Shown: positions 17,398-27,368, counted from the first letter of the stretch. The stretch: 64,000 nucleotides of DNA from Clostridium culturomicium (GCF_000821305.1 NZ_CCXK01000016.1:361033-425032); one strand, 5' to 3'. Notes: generated by a model not told the origin, from the sequence alone. Program-made: numbers and translations.

Positions 17398-18251
17398 TTT
17401 AAATTCTCCTTGATTTCTATTATGAATGGCAAAAAGCATAAAATTCCATATACAAAATACACTATCCAAGCAAGGGGTGTTGTTGATAATTCTGTAATAC
17501 GGGGATAAAAGGAAAATGCTGTTGTTTTAAATATTATGCCAACGGCTAAAATTATCATGAAAACCCCAATAAAAATAACTAAAATCCCATCCTTCCAAGT
17601 GAATGGAAACATGGAAAAGTGACTCCGCCCTTTTAATCCATATCCCCTTGCTTTCATTGAATCCCCTGTGTCAACTGCATTCTCAATGGACCACATAACA
17701 ATTGCCGAAAATACTCTCATACTACTTCTCAATTTATCTATATAACTATTAGATGAATAAAGTCCCATTGCTTTCTGCGCTTTATGTACTTTCTTAATTT
17801 GAATTTTAAACAAGGGTACAAAACGCAATGCCGCTGATAAAATCAGTGAAAGCTTTGGAATTATCTTGCCAAACAAAAACAATATCTTTTCGCTAGTCAT
17901 AATCTGGTTATAGCATTTAAACCAATACATAACTGCTATAAGCATTACTGCTATATTTAGTCCATAAAGTATAGCTTCTAACGTAACTGGATTACCATTT
18001 AAAAAGAATAATGGAGTAACTCCATTATGAGAAAATAGCGGATTCGTTACTGCAATCATCAAAAACAATGGAATATAAAATAATAAATTATGAAAAAAAT
18101 CTTTTGGCTGTTCCATAATAGAACAGTAACAAATACCGCCACCAAATGCTAAAATTAGCATAACTGGATTTACTATAAACATACTAATTAGTAATATTGA
18201 AAAAAAATAAATTATCAATACTATAGGATTATAAGAACCAAATGCTTTCAT
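17370..18251 (-). CDS. ECF transporter transmembrane coupling component (EcfT, CbiQ-like)
   Basis: 293-residue membrane protein with about five to seven membrane segments. The coupling helices are visible as SAALRFVPLFKIQIKKVHKA and AVDTGDSMKARGYGL, containing the Ala-Arg-Gly motif that docks onto the ATPases. Lies between the membrane DUF4430 gene (39-base gap) and the fused ATPase gene (overlap). Together with the next two genes it makes a dedicated, non-shared ECF module. Confidence 0.9.
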   Translation of the reverse strand: MKAFGSYNPIVLIIYFFSILLISMFIVNPVMLILAFGGGICYCSIMEQPKDFFHNLLFYIPLFLMIAVTNPLFSHNGVTPLFFLNGNPVTLEAILYGLNIAVMLIAVMYWFKCYNQIMTSEKILFLFGKIIPKLSLILSAALRFVPLFKIQIKKVHKAQKAMGLYSSNSYIDKLRSSMRVFSAIVMWSIENAVDTGDSMKARGYGLKGRSHFSMFPFTWKDGILVIFIGVFMIILAVGIIFKTTAFSFYPRITELSTTPLAWIVYFVYGILCFLPFIIEIKENLKWKYYVSKI

Positions 18252-18290
18252 ATCGCTATCCCTTCTCTCTTGTTACTTAATAGTTTACTT

Positions 18291-18833
18291 TTATTTGTTC
18301 CAATCACATCGAACATCCATTCCTAAATTACAGGTATATACCCACTCAATGACGTCACCATCATTTAATTCATATTTAGAGCAGCCTCGATTAGGAAATT
18401 CACCATTTACCTTATACATCCAGCCTGATAGAGGACCACAAGAAAATTCATATAAGTAATTAATTCCTTGAATATATACACTACCAAAATTATTTTCATC
18501 TGCTCCTTGATACTCCATCTGAATTCGATTATAACGAACTGTACGATCTAAAATATCAAAAACGGTGTCGCCAGGCCGAAGCACATATTCTGTAGGTTCA
18601 AGAATTATTCCATCCTGCGGAATAAATTCATCCCTCTTCAAGCTTTCTGATAATTTCTCATAATTATCCATCACAGTGTCACAACGTATACTAATAGTTA
18701 CTGTTTCCGAATCTTCTGTAATATTATCAATATTAGTCATATAATACTCTTCAACTGATTTAATATCAGTACCCATTACCAGTACGGATATCAAAAGTAT
18801 AAGTGCAAATATTCCTAGCAAATCTTTTTTCAT
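18291..18833 (-). CDS. Membrane-tethered DUF4430 (transcobalamin-like) protein
   Basis: 180 residues from ATG at 18833; the frame opens earlier at 18866 but the AGGAAG site and the signal-anchor start MKKDLLGIFALILLISVLV favour 18833. After the single N-terminal membrane segment comes one DUF4430 domain: a ubiquitin-like first half (GDTVFDILDRTVRYNRI), then SGWMYKVNGEFPNRGCSKYEL and NDGDVIEWVYT. InterPro describes this domain as transcobalamin-like C-terminal; in animal B12 carriers it forms half of the ligand site. Position directly upstream of the EcfT gene suggests it hands the ligand to the ECF transporter. Confidence 0.85.
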   Translation of the reverse strand: MKKDLLGIFALILLISVLVMGTDIKSVEEYYMTNIDNITEDSETVTISIRCDTVMDNYEKLSESLKRDEFIPQDGIILEPTEYVLRPGDTVFDILDRTVRYNRIQMEYQGADENNFGSVYIQGINYLYEFSCGPLSGWMYKVNGEFPNRGCSKYELNDGDVIEWVYTCNLGMDVRCDWNK

Positions 18834-18849
18834 CACACATCTTCCTATC

Positions 18850-21219
18850 CTAATAAATACAATCAAATAAACGATATTTCAAATTCTTCACAAAACCATT
18901 TCCTTCTTGAATTTTTTTTATGACTTTCCCTTTAATTTCAATTAAAAAAGTTCTATCTAAATCACTCATATCATGGCTACTATATTTTGCCTCTTCATAT
19001 ATCTTCAAAGCTTTTTGAAAATCCTCTGTATCCTCCATAAGCCACTGTGTTAAATTCGTATTATCTCCATATAATTCATTTTCGTGATTTATTACCCCTG
19101 TGACCATGATTATATCTACTATATAGCTAAATATTTGTATTATACTGTATGAAATATTATTATCCTCAAAAGTTTTAAGCCTCTTTTTCAACTTAGATCT
19201 CCTTGTAGCTACAGTAACAATTAAACTCAATAACAATAGAATCATTATTCCTAATATGAACCTTACAATCCATTTAATAAAACTAAAATATGGAAGTTGA
19301 TTCATTTCATTGATTCCTTCATTACTATCGCCTTCACTCTCGTCTATTTTTTGTTCCATACTACCTTGACTTTGACCAGCGCTAGGTATACCCGCTAACT
19401 CCTCATCCTTCTCCATAATATTTAGATAAGGTGGTGTAGCTTCAAATGGTATCCATCCAACACCATCTTGATAGAATTCTACCCAAGCATGAGCATGTGT
19501 TTCATCAATTAAAATCGGAGAGTTTGAAAGTACTCCTTCTATATCACTAGGTGTAACAAGAAATCCCTCTACATATCTAGCTGGAATTCCATAATAACGA
19601 AATAATAATGTGGCTGCAGTAGCATAATGAACTGAATATCCTTCACATCTTATTTCTAAAAAATCCTGTAGAAAATCTCTTCCACTAGCTTTAAATTGTA
19701 CATCTGTGTTGTAAACTATGGCATCTGTTAAATATGCTAATATATTTTGTTTTGCAATATTATAACTTAAATGAGTATTTTCATCTAAGTTGTATTCATC
19801 TATTCCATATTCTTTTAATTTGTTTTTCAATAAGTTTCTTGTATTATCTGGTATTTCCAAATAAGTGTCGTATACAAACTCATTATAATGACTTTCATTA
19901 TTAATATACTTCTTTACTTCTTCTGTAGCTGAATCTGATTGATTATATAGCTTCTCTGCTAAAGCTGTATACTGCTTTACCTGATTAGAAAGTGAAGAAT
20001 ATTTGTAATACTCATCACCAAATAACTTCTGTGTAAGTATGTTTTCATCTCCAATCCTATTCTTTTTCAGTAAAGTCTCTTCCTGTCCAATAAGTTCATA
20101 TGGAGTATACATATACTTACTACTTGCCCCTAAATTTCTAACAGCTATATTATTGTATAACTCCTCTGTAATAGAACTGTCTACCGCTTGAGCTAAATTA
20201 GAAATTTGTGTTTGTCCATAAAAATCTTCCTCATGAAGCCAATAAAAAAGCTCTGAGTTTTTATATAACTCTGAATTTAAAATGCTATTCCATCCTGTGC
20301 CAGTATAACTACTTCCAACAAATCCCCTTAAGTATAAAGAATCTGGGCTGCTCATTACAACTTCTAACTGTTCCTTCTCTGTTGGTTGAAATCCTTTTAA
20401 ATTTTGGAAATCTCCTTCTGGTAAAACACTACTGCCCCTAAATCTTACTGAATCAATTTTACTCACTACAGTTGATTTCATCATTGAAAATATATCCATT
20501 CCCTGATATTTATCTGTAAATCCTGAAAAATAACAACCCATTAAAAATAAAGTGCATATAGCTATAGTTGCACAAGTAAATACTCCCGTAATTCCTCTAT
20601 CTTTAGTAATTGCTCCAAAGACTACTCCAGTAAAATAAACACACCAAAACACAAGAAAAATCAATGATGGTTCACCATTTAACATACCTAATACAACTAA
20701 TATAATAAAAGAATAAATAACCGGAATCACACTATACTTATACCTTACAGAAAAGCTAATTGGAATCGCGAAAACAAATGTTATTAAAGCAATAAATAGC
20801 TGTTGTGCTAAAGCATAATCTATCTCAGAAATTGGTATGGAAAATTTCATCATAATTATTCCATAGTTCATTCCAATGGTCTCAATCACTTCATTAGCAG
20901 TAATAAAAAAACCTCCAAATATTTTTCTATACTGAAAAATCATCACAATAAGTATGAACGCTAAAATACTATATCCTATACCATTAACCTTCTTATCTGA
21001 GTAATATAAAAATTGAATTCCTATAGATAAGATAGCTCCCATGAGTATTCCATATTGGATATTATTAATCGAAAAAGATAAACTTAACAAGCTGACAAAG
21101 CTTATAATTCCTATCAAAGATAAAATCCACTCCAATGATAACTGCTTTAATGAAAAGCTTTCGGGCAAATCTTTTTCAATAGTTATAAATTTCAGTGTGT
21201 TTTTTTCTATATTTTTCAT
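18850..21219 (-). CDS. TgpA-like membrane protein with transglutaminase fold, catalytic Cys replaced by Ser
   Basis: 789 residues. Residues about 30-235 hold seven or so membrane segments, residues 240-480 an extracellular region, residues 490-600 a transglutaminase-like core and 645-670 a last membrane segment before a cytoplasmic tail. In this family the core motif reads G-Y-C-x-x-F/Y-A; here it is EGYSVHYATAATLLFRYYG, with Ser529 in the nucleophile position (codon TCA at 19633-19635). Cys525 lies four residues earlier. The His motif (HAHAWVEFY, His577) and the acidic position (PFEATP, Glu593) remain. It is third in the MoxR-DUF58-transglutaminase trio, here inside the cobalamin operon. Hydrolase or transferase activity is doubtful; a structural or binding role is possible. 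Confidence 0.88.
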   Translation of the reverse strand: MKNIEKNTLKFITIEKDLPESFSLKQLSLEWILSLIGIISFVSLLSLSFSINNIQYGILMGAILSIGIQFLYYSDKKVNGIGYSILAFILIVMIFQYRKIFGGFFITANEVIETIGMNYGIIMMKFSIPISEIDYALAQQLFIALITFVFAIPISFSVRYKYSVIPVIYSFIILVVLGMLNGEPSLIFLVFWCVYFTGVVFGAITKDRGITGVFTCATIAICTLFLMGCYFSGFTDKYQGMDIFSMMKSTVVSKIDSVRFRGSSVLPEGDFQNLKGFQPTEKEQLEVVMSSPDSLYLRGFVGSSYTGTGWNSILNSELYKNSELFYWLHEEDFYGQTQISNLAQAVDSSITEELYNNIAVRNLGASSKYMYTPYELIGQEETLLKKNRIGDENILTQKLFGDEYYKYSSLSNQVKQYTALAEKLYNQSDSATEEVKKYINNESHYNEFVYDTYLEIPDNTRNLLKNKLKEYGIDEYNLDENTHLSYNIAKQNILAYLTDAIVYNTDVQFKASGRDFLQDFLEIRCEGYSVHYATAATLLFRYYGIPARYVEGFLVTPSDIEGVLSNSPILIDETHAHAWVEFYQDGVGWIPFEATPPYLNIMEKDEELAGIPSAGQSQGSMEQKIDESEGDSNEGINEMNQLPYFSFIKWIVRFILGIMILLLLSLIVTVATRRSKLKKRLKTFEDNNISYSIIQIFSYIVDIIMVTGVINHENELYGDNTNLTQWLMEDTEDFQKALKIYEEAKYSSHDMSDLDRTFLIEIKGKVIKKIQEGNGFVKNLKYRLFDCIY

Positions 21220-21231
21220 GATATGCCCTCC

Positions 21232-22398
21232 TTAGATCATAATATTAAGTAAATCAGTTTCAATATTATCAGATGAAATTGGTATAATCATCGCTTCATC
21301 CTCTTCATATGATTCTTGATTTCTTCCATCCTCAACTAATAATACTGTTATTTTTTCATACTGTATTAACTCCCTGCTAGGCAACTCTGTAGAAATACAA
21401 ACTAAGTGATGAAAACTATTAAACCCACAATTTTTCACATAATGCTCTATACAAGAACTTTCATCAATCTGAATAGATACAGCTAATAATTTTGTAATAA
21501 TATTCGATAAATCATCCTCTCGATTAATTTCAAATATTGTAAACTCCTTATTAATCTGATCCTGCCAAGCTATTTTGTGTTCCATATTATTTTCTAGAAG
21601 TGATTTGCTTAAAGCTATAGTTGTTTCCATCAATGTATCTCTAGCTTTATATGTTGGTAAGTGCTCACCTCTATTAATTCCTGTGTTTAAAAGAATAAGT
21701 ACAGACCTAGAAATTGGCTTACCACCTTCCCTAACAATTAAACTATCTAGCTTTTGAGTTAGTTTCCAGTGTATACTTCTAGGACTGTCCCCTGGAATAT
21801 ACTCACGGTATCCAAAGGCTTCACTCATGTCATATCCTGCCTTCTCAGCTGAATAATCTGTAGCATCTAAAGCAATCTGGTTTGTATTGTTAACTATTAC
21901 TTCACTTGAAAGACAATCCGGTAAAACAAGCATACTTCCACTTATATTAGAATCTCTTAATTTATAAACAAGTAAAAAGACATCATATACTTTCATTTTT
22001 GATGCTGTAAATATGATTTTCCCACAAAAGTCATCTTTAATTTTAACTGCTATATCAACTTTTCCCAAAGAAGGCACCGACGTTTTTATTGGAAAATCAA
22101 TAACCTCACCTGTTAATAAATTTTCACAATGCAGCGTAAATGAAATACGTGCATATGGGAGATATCCTTTGTTAATCACCTTAATATTTCCATAAGCAGT
22201 TCTGTTCTTATCAGTATTTTCAGGGAAATCCACCAAAATAAAAATTGGTGGTGATGTAAAAATATAAATTAGTATACCTATCACAGGTATTACTACAGAA
22301 ATAACAAGAACTAAAATGGTAGCTAAATTATTAATTAATATATTTGCTATCAATATGAACGTAATCCAAAGGAGATAATAAATCCTTGATTTTAACAT
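21232..22398 (-). CDS. DUF58 domain protein
   Basis: 388-residue membrane protein. Two close N-terminal membrane segments are followed by a beta-rich extracytoplasmic or cytoplasmic region and then the DUF58 signature, FGYREYIPGDSPRSIHWKLT with LIVREGGKP, at about residues 195-235, and a von Willebrand-like tail. The ATG overlaps the stop of the MoxR gene, and the transglutaminase-like gene begins 12 bases downstream. DUF58 proteins are regular partners of MoxR ATPases and are thought to act with them on envelope proteins; the biochemical role is not known. Confidence 0.88.
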   Translation of the reverse strand: MLKSRIYYLLWITFILIANILINNLATILVLVISVVIPVIGILIYIFTSPPIFILVDFPENTDKNRTAYGNIKVINKGYLPYARISFTLHCENLLTGEVIDFPIKTSVPSLGKVDIAVKIKDDFCGKIIFTASKMKVYDVFLLVYKLRDSNISGSMLVLPDCLSSEVIVNNTNQIALDATDYSAEKAGYDMSEAFGYREYIPGDSPRSIHWKLTQKLDSLIVREGGKPISRSVLILLNTGINRGEHLPTYKARDTLMETTIALSKSLLENNMEHKIAWQDQINKEFTIFEINREDDLSNIITKLLAVSIQIDESSCIEHYVKNCGFNSFHHLVCISTELPSRELIQYEKITVLLVEDGRNQESYEEDEAMIIPISSDNIETDLLNIMI

Positions 22399-23348
22399 GA
22401 TTTATTTCCTATCCCTGTTCCAATAGCAGGTCTTTCTATATTGGATAAAATCTCATTAACCACGGTCAATGAATCTACTCCTGCGATTCTTGCTTTCTGT
22501 TTCATTATTAAACGATGTTTACTAACATCCGAAAATACAGCTTGAACATCTTCTGGAATTACATAGTCACGCCCCTGAATATATGCATGAGCCTTTGTCA
22601 TATTACAGATGCTTAATGAACCTCTAGGACTAACCCCCAATTCAACAGAATTATGACTTCTTGTCATCTCAACCATACGTGTTATATACTCATAAATTGG
22701 ATCTTCTACATTGACCATAGCTACTGCTTGTTGAATTTCTATAAGTTCATCACGAGTAATCACTGGATTTATATAGTCAATAGGATTTGTACTATGCCTA
22801 TGCTTTAATATATTTACCTGACTCTTAAAATCAGGATATCCCATTTTTAGTTTTATCATAAATCTATCAAGTTGGGATGCAGGTAACATTTGAGTTCCTG
22901 CAGATCCCACTGGGTTTTGTGTTGCAATAACCACAAATGGTGAAGGTACTGGATGGGTAATGCCATCTACAGTAATCTGTCTTTCTTCCATAACCTCAAG
23001 CAAAGCTGCTTGTGTTTTACTTGAGGTACGATTAATCTCATCCGCTAATAGAAAATTTGTCATGGCTGCTCCTTCTTGATATTTAAAATCATTCATCGAT
23101 TTATCATATAAAGAAAATCCAATAATATCAGAAGGTACACTATCAGATGTAAATTGAATTCTTTTATAGTCCAGCCCTAATACCTTTGAAAAAGCTAAAG
23201 CTAGTGTTGTCTTCCCAACTCCAGGAACATCCTCAAGTAGAACATGACCTTTTGAGATTATAGCCATATAAACTTTAATTAAAATATCATCCTTTCCAAC
23301 TATAACTTTTCTTAATTCATCCATTATTTGATTAGTTTTATTCATCAT
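22392..23348 (-). CDS. MoxR-family AAA+ ATPase
   Basis: About 319 residues from ATG at 23348, chosen because AAGGTGG lies just upstream; the open frame begins at 23378. Walker A is EDVPGVGKTTLA, Walker B LLADEINR, sensor 1 VIATQNP and the family block AQAAL-like SKTQAALLEVMEERQ follows. The C-terminal lid has ASPRG-type VSPRGSLSIC. MoxR ATPases act as chaperones for assembly or activation of partner complexes. It starts the MoxR-DUF58-transglutaminase trio, 10 bases after the toroid protein gene. Confidence 0.92.
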   Translation of the reverse strand: MMNKTNQIMDELRKVIVGKDDILIKVYMAIISKGHVLLEDVPGVGKTTLALAFSKVLGLDYKRIQFTSDSVPSDIIGFSLYDKSMNDFKYQEGAAMTNFLLADEINRTSSKTQAALLEVMEERQITVDGITHPVPSPFVVIATQNPVGSAGTQMLPASQLDRFMIKLKMGYPDFKSQVNILKHRHSTNPIDYINPVITRDELIEIQQAVAMVNVEDPIYEYITRMVEMTRSHNSVELGVSPRGSLSICNMTKAHAYIQGRDYVIPEDVQAVFSDVSKHRLIMKQKARIAGVDSLTVVNEILSNIERPAIGTGIGNKSC

Positions 23349-23358
23349 AATTTCCACC

Positions 23359-25254
23359 TTACCATTCATCATTATCAATTAAATTCTCTTCCAATTTCAT
23401 ACGTCTTTTCTTTTTATACCGCACTACTAAAACTATACTTAATATAATTACTACTGTAATAATCAATATAGTAATCATTATAGTTCTTATTTGTGTTTTG
23501 ATTTGCGTATTAGCACGGATAACATCTTCGTATCCAAGCACTTTCTTTCTATCATACTCATTTAACCCATCTATTCTGCTTATGAGACTATCGATTGTGT
23601 CTTTATCTTTATAACTAATGTTTTCAAATGGATAAAGCGACTCCACTATAGTTGCATTAATATTTTCGATTTCTTGTTGAATCTCTTCAATATCAATTTT
23701 TTTACTTTCCAAATCAGTAAGAATATCCTCATATTTATCTATATTTTGGGAGTACTTTAACTTCTCAAGAAGACGAATAACCATAGCATAATATTCCGTC
23801 CCCATTTCCTTTGGTAACCCCTTATATGTTTCCAAATCACTTTCATTAAAAATAAAGTTAGTGGTAATGGCATCCACGCCTATAATATCAATTACTGTGC
23901 CATTCATCGATATGTTTTCATTCATATTTGCAGACAGATATTCACTTGTATTCTCAATTCCAAGATTCTCCATTGCATCTGCTAACTTTGAATAATTTTT
24001 AACATAACAACGTTCAGTGATTGGAATTAAAAGATATTCTTTAAATAATTTTTCTACAACTGCACTATCCTCTACAAGGTTATCAATGCTATCTTCCAAA
24101 TTCTGAATTTGTGTTTTTGCTATATTACTCATCTCAGGTCTAAAATCAAAAAGTGATCGTAAATCAGTCTGAAATCTATATAAGGCAACTAAAGAATAGA
24201 GTGCCTGTTCACTTGCCATGGAATTAGATTTTCCCGGATCTGCAAAGGGATTGTCCTCATCAGCCTTATAGCTATGGGTAAATCCACCATCCGCTATTTT
24301 ATATTGCATCAAACCATCAAGAACATTGTTGCCATCCTTAATAAAACGTATGTCATTTACAGGATCAATCCCTAAGCTACATAAAGCAACTATTACTTGT
24401 GCTGTACTTTCACAGTTACCCATTCCCCAAGATGTATAACCGCCATCACTATTTTGATTAACTGAAAGATAATTTACAGCTTTATCAACACAATGTCGAA
24501 CTATCATCTCCTCACCATTTATAGAGTAACTTTGTTCGCTATTATAGTAGGGTGATAATGCAGTTAATGCCATTGCTGTTATATCTATATCTGCATCTTC
24601 ACCATTAAGAGAAAATGCCCCATCAGAACGTTGATTTTCTAATATTTTTTCAATAATGCTATCCCTAGTATCTGATGAATTTTCTGGCACAGAATATCTA
24701 AGAGAATCTAATGTAATTAATCCCCAAATGTACCCATTTATCCCCTGTGAACCTAAAGCTTCCGTATAACCTCGATTATATGTTCCATCTGCAATCAGAT
24801 CGATAATATTCTCCTTTGTACCATTCTCTATATTTGTAGGGTCTCCACCAAGGGACAGTATTGCTAAAGATATTCGGTGCCACTCAGTAGCTTTTTGTGC
24901 ATCTAATTTATCCACAGTTAAATATTTCTGTCTAACAGTATTTTTTAACATTCCTAAATAAGAAATATAATCGTCAGTATATCCCATTCTCCCTAAGCCT
25001 ACAGCAAACCAATCCATAGAACTCTTTCCTGCATCCGTCAATATTTTCTCACTAAATAAACTTTGACCTTTAATACCACTTTCAGATTTTTTCCAATTTA
25101 TAATGTCTACCATTGTTTCTTCCAAATTTGATAAAGTATAATCTTCATGTTCTGCATAAGCAAAACTTTGGGTGCTAAACAAAATAATTAATCCTGCTAA
25201 AGTAAATACTATTATTCTCCTTATCAGTTGCTTCATAACTTTCTTCTTCACCAC
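23359..25254 (-). CDS. Exported alpha/alpha-toroid protein (prenyltransferase/squalene-oxidase-type repeats), transcobalamin alpha-domain-like
   Basis: About 631 residues with an N-terminal signal sequence ending near AYA, a repeat region at about 60-350 and a C-terminal membrane segment (MITILIITVVIILSIVLVV) with basic tail. The repeats show the alpha/alpha-barrel pattern, e.g. DGAFSLNGEDADIDITAMAL, SDGGYTSWGMGNCESTAQ and DGGFTHSYKADEDNPF. This fold is shared by terpene cyclases, prenyltransferases and the N-terminal half of transcobalamin/intrinsic factor; no DxDD cyclase motif is seen. Residues 370-590 are helical, probably coiled coil. Neighbouring DUF4430 genes and the B12 riboswitch support a corrinoid-binding role (inference). 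Start is uncertain: GTG codons at 25254/25251 or ATG at 25236; the gene overlaps or abuts the previous stop. Confidence 0.8.
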   Translation of the reverse strand: MVKKKVMKQLIRRIIVFTLAGLIILFSTQSFAYAEHEDYTLSNLEETMVDIINWKKSESGIKGQSLFSEKILTDAGKSSMDWFAVGLGRMGYTDDYISYLGMLKNTVRQKYLTVDKLDAQKATEWHRISLAILSLGGDPTNIENGTKENIIDLIADGTYNRGYTEALGSQGINGYIWGLITLDSLRYSVPENSSDTRDSIIEKILENQRSDGAFSLNGEDADIDITAMALTALSPYYNSEQSYSINGEEMIVRHCVDKAVNYLSVNQNSDGGYTSWGMGNCESTAQVIVALCSLGIDPVNDIRFIKDGNNVLDGLMQYKIADGGFTHSYKADEDNPFADPGKSNSMASEQALYSLVALYRFQTDLRSLFDFRPEMSNIAKTQIQNLEDSIDNLVEDSAVVEKLFKEYLLIPITERCYVKNYSKLADAMENLGIENTSEYLSANMNENISMNGTVIDIIGVDAITTNFIFNESDLETYKGLPKEMGTEYYAMVIRLLEKLKYSQNIDKYEDILTDLESKKIDIEEIQQEIENINATIVESLYPFENISYKDKDTIDSLISRIDGLNEYDRKKVLGYEDVIRANTQIKTQIRTIMITILIITVVIILSIVLVVRYKKKRRMKLEENLIDNDEW

Positions 25255-27278
25255 ACCTTACTGTAATTTCCACCTGAACCACCAGTAGCAGTAGCTCCTC
25301 CAATATCTCTGCCATATGCTAATGTAAATCTTATACGTACTACATCTCCATCTTTAAATACCGCATCAGATAATCCGTAATTAGGGAATGCTCCATTTAC
25401 AGAATACATCCATCCTGAGCCTTGACAATAGTCAAATTCACCAATACTATCATCATATCGCTGATCTTTCCACTCTAGTCCATCTTCATCAATAGCCTGC
25501 TTTAAATCCTCAGGTATAGCTACGCCAACTCCAATACCTGGTCTTGCCAGCCTTGCTAGATAAAAGCCTACATCAAGAGAACCTGTATTATCATAAGTAA
25601 ATCCATTCTCCTCCAGAAAGCGACTAATACTATAAGATGCCGTCTCTCCTTGAAGCACGTCAACTTGAACTGGAGCAACAATATAACCTAATCCTAATAC
25701 ATTTGCATCTATGCTGAGAGTAATTTCACCAATTTTTTCTCCATCTTCTATCGTTGTGCAATTAATCTTATAACTGTAATCTGTATATCTCCCTTCAGAG
25801 TCTGTAATTCTAACGTCTAATGCATTAATTCCACCCTCAAAAAAAAGAAGATAACTAGTATACTCTGACTGCCAATTATTTTGATATACCACACCATTCA
25901 AACGTACAGTAATGCCTTCGCTGTAGATTCTATTTCCCTTATAATCCTCCGGAAGTACATCCAAGGTAAATTTATTTCCTGTTACCTCCATGTTGTCTGT
26001 AACATTTATATGCTTAATTACTGGCTTTGTTTCTTCATTTGCAATTGGTACATATTTAATTTTATAAGATTGATCTAAAGTAACCTTTTCGCCGTCTATA
26101 ATATCAGTAGCTTTTAATCTAATAACATTGGTGCCAATCTTCAAGGGAACCGTATATTCATCTTCTGATACAGGAAGCATGGTTTTTCCATTACAAACCA
26201 CAGTCAGCCTTGATTTACTTGATCCATTAACCATACTAGCTGTAAAAGACAAACTATCCGTATTAACAATCTGATCATCTTCTAGATCAGTCTTAATAGA
26301 AAATTCCTTAGGTAGATTGCACTGAATGGAATAAGTTTGTGTTATACTCTTATCCCCACTTTTTGCAGATAATTCAATAGTATTTGAACCTTCAATTAAA
26401 TCTACTGTATAATTCCCGGAAGAACTTTCCATATCTACACCATTACACTTTACATCAATAGGGATAGTCTTATCTTTTAAAGTTGCTGTGGCAGTAAAAT
26501 TTATAGTGCTTGTTTCAACCGTTTGATTTTTTAAATCTGTTTCAATGGTAATACTCCCCAAATCAACATACACAACATAATCCTGATACACAGAAATCTT
26601 TTTTCCATCCTCCCTTACGTATGTGACAGCAATTCGAATTGTATTTTTTCCATCCTCTAGTAAAACATCACCTTTAAACTGTGGATATATCACATTATTA
26701 ATATACACAGTCTCATTTTCAATTCTAAGCTCCTTCTGTTTATGAGTAATAGTGAAGGAGTATTCTCTACTATAAATTAATTCTCCATCTTTAATTGTTG
26801 TTGTAAAATATACAATCTCTGTTGTATCTTCAGAAGGACGTTGAGTATCTCCAGGATTATTGGGATTTAACTTGTCACTATCTCCTACATTATCTGAAAT
26901 GTCACTACTTCCAGAGTTATTCTCTTCCTTATTAGGTGATTTATTTTCTTCTCTTTTACTATCTTCTATATTCTCACTTGAATTTTGTTGTTGTTCTTCC
27001 TTTTCATTATTAGATTCCTCACTAGCATCATCACTTTCTTCATCTGCTCCCTTTGCTTTATTAATATCTGCATCCATCAAGTTAGCAAGATAATTGTCAT
27101 CAATCCCTATTGTATTTCCATTATCCGGCAACACTTTTGATGGATTAGCCTCACTTGTTAAAGGATTTTCTGGAATAGCTGTTTTTTGATATCCAGACAA
27201 AATCATACATGTAATAAGAACTATAGGTATAATTAAAACATTTAAAAATCTACTCAACTTCTTATCAATTTTTCTCAT
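25248..27278 (-). CDS. Exported DUF4430 protein with Ig-like repeats
   Basis: 676 residues from ATG at 27278, which has AAGGTGG upstream; a GTG nine bases earlier lies inside that site. The N-terminus is a membrane segment; a Cys inside it (LITC) is a poor lipobox, so a signal anchor is more likely. Residues about 65-145 are a low-complexity acidic Ser/Glu/Asn linker suited to crossing the wall. Then three or four beta-sandwich repeats of about 90 residues with recurring phrases (GSNTIELSA, GTNVIRLKA, GINALDVRI), and a C-terminal DUF4430 domain with GSGWMYSVNGAFPNYG and KDGDVVRIRFTL. A second ligand-binding surface protein of the cobalamin operon, between the wall-anchored receptor and the toroid protein. 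Confidence 0.85.
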   Translation of the reverse strand: MRKIDKKLSRFLNVLIIPIVLITCMILSGYQKTAIPENPLTSEANPSKVLPDNGNTIGIDDNYLANLMDADINKAKGADEESDDASEESNNEKEEQQQNSSENIEDSKREENKSPNKEENNSGSSDISDNVGDSDKLNPNNPGDTQRPSEDTTEIVYFTTTIKDGELIYSREYSFTITHKQKELRIENETVYINNVIYPQFKGDVLLEDGKNTIRIAVTYVREDGKKISVYQDYVVYVDLGSITIETDLKNQTVETSTINFTATATLKDKTIPIDVKCNGVDMESSSGNYTVDLIEGSNTIELSAKSGDKSITQTYSIQCNLPKEFSIKTDLEDDQIVNTDSLSFTASMVNGSSKSRLTVVCNGKTMLPVSEDEYTVPLKIGTNVIRLKATDIIDGEKVTLDQSYKIKYVPIANEETKPVIKHINVTDNMEVTGNKFTLDVLPEDYKGNRIYSEGITVRLNGVVYQNNWQSEYTSYLLFFEGGINALDVRITDSEGRYTDYSYKINCTTIEDGEKIGEITLSIDANVLGLGYIVAPVQVDVLQGETASYSISRFLEENGFTYDNTGSLDVGFYLARLARPGIGVGVAIPEDLKQAIDEDGLEWKDQRYDDSIGEFDYCQGSGWMYSVNGAFPNYGLSDAVFKDGDVVRIRFTLAYGRDIGGATATGGSGGNYSKVW

Positions 27279-27323
27279 TAATTCCACCTTATTTTCATTA
27301 ATTTTACCTTATATATATAACAC

Positions 27324-27358
27324 AGCAAGGGCTATTATAAATATAAACAGCCCCTGCT
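27324..27358 (-). terminator. Intergenic hairpin after the wall-anchored receptor gene
   Basis: Stem AGCAGGGGCT / AGCCCTTGCT (imperfect) between the first and second genes of the cobalamin operon. The following T-tract is poor, so it probably gives partial termination or protects the upstream mRNA, allowing more of the surface receptor than of the downstream proteins. Confidence 0.5.
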
Positions 27359-27368
27359 ATATTACTTC

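Noticed and set aside
23359..25254. Toroid protein as a squalene-hopene or other terpene cyclase
   Set aside because: It is exported and membrane-anchored, has no DxDD or similar catalytic motif that I can see, and lies among B12-uptake genes.
25248..27278. DUF4430 protein considered as a lipoprotein
   Set aside because: The Cys in the N-terminal segment follows LIT and lies in the middle of the hydrophobic stretch; position and residue before Cys do not fit a good lipobox.
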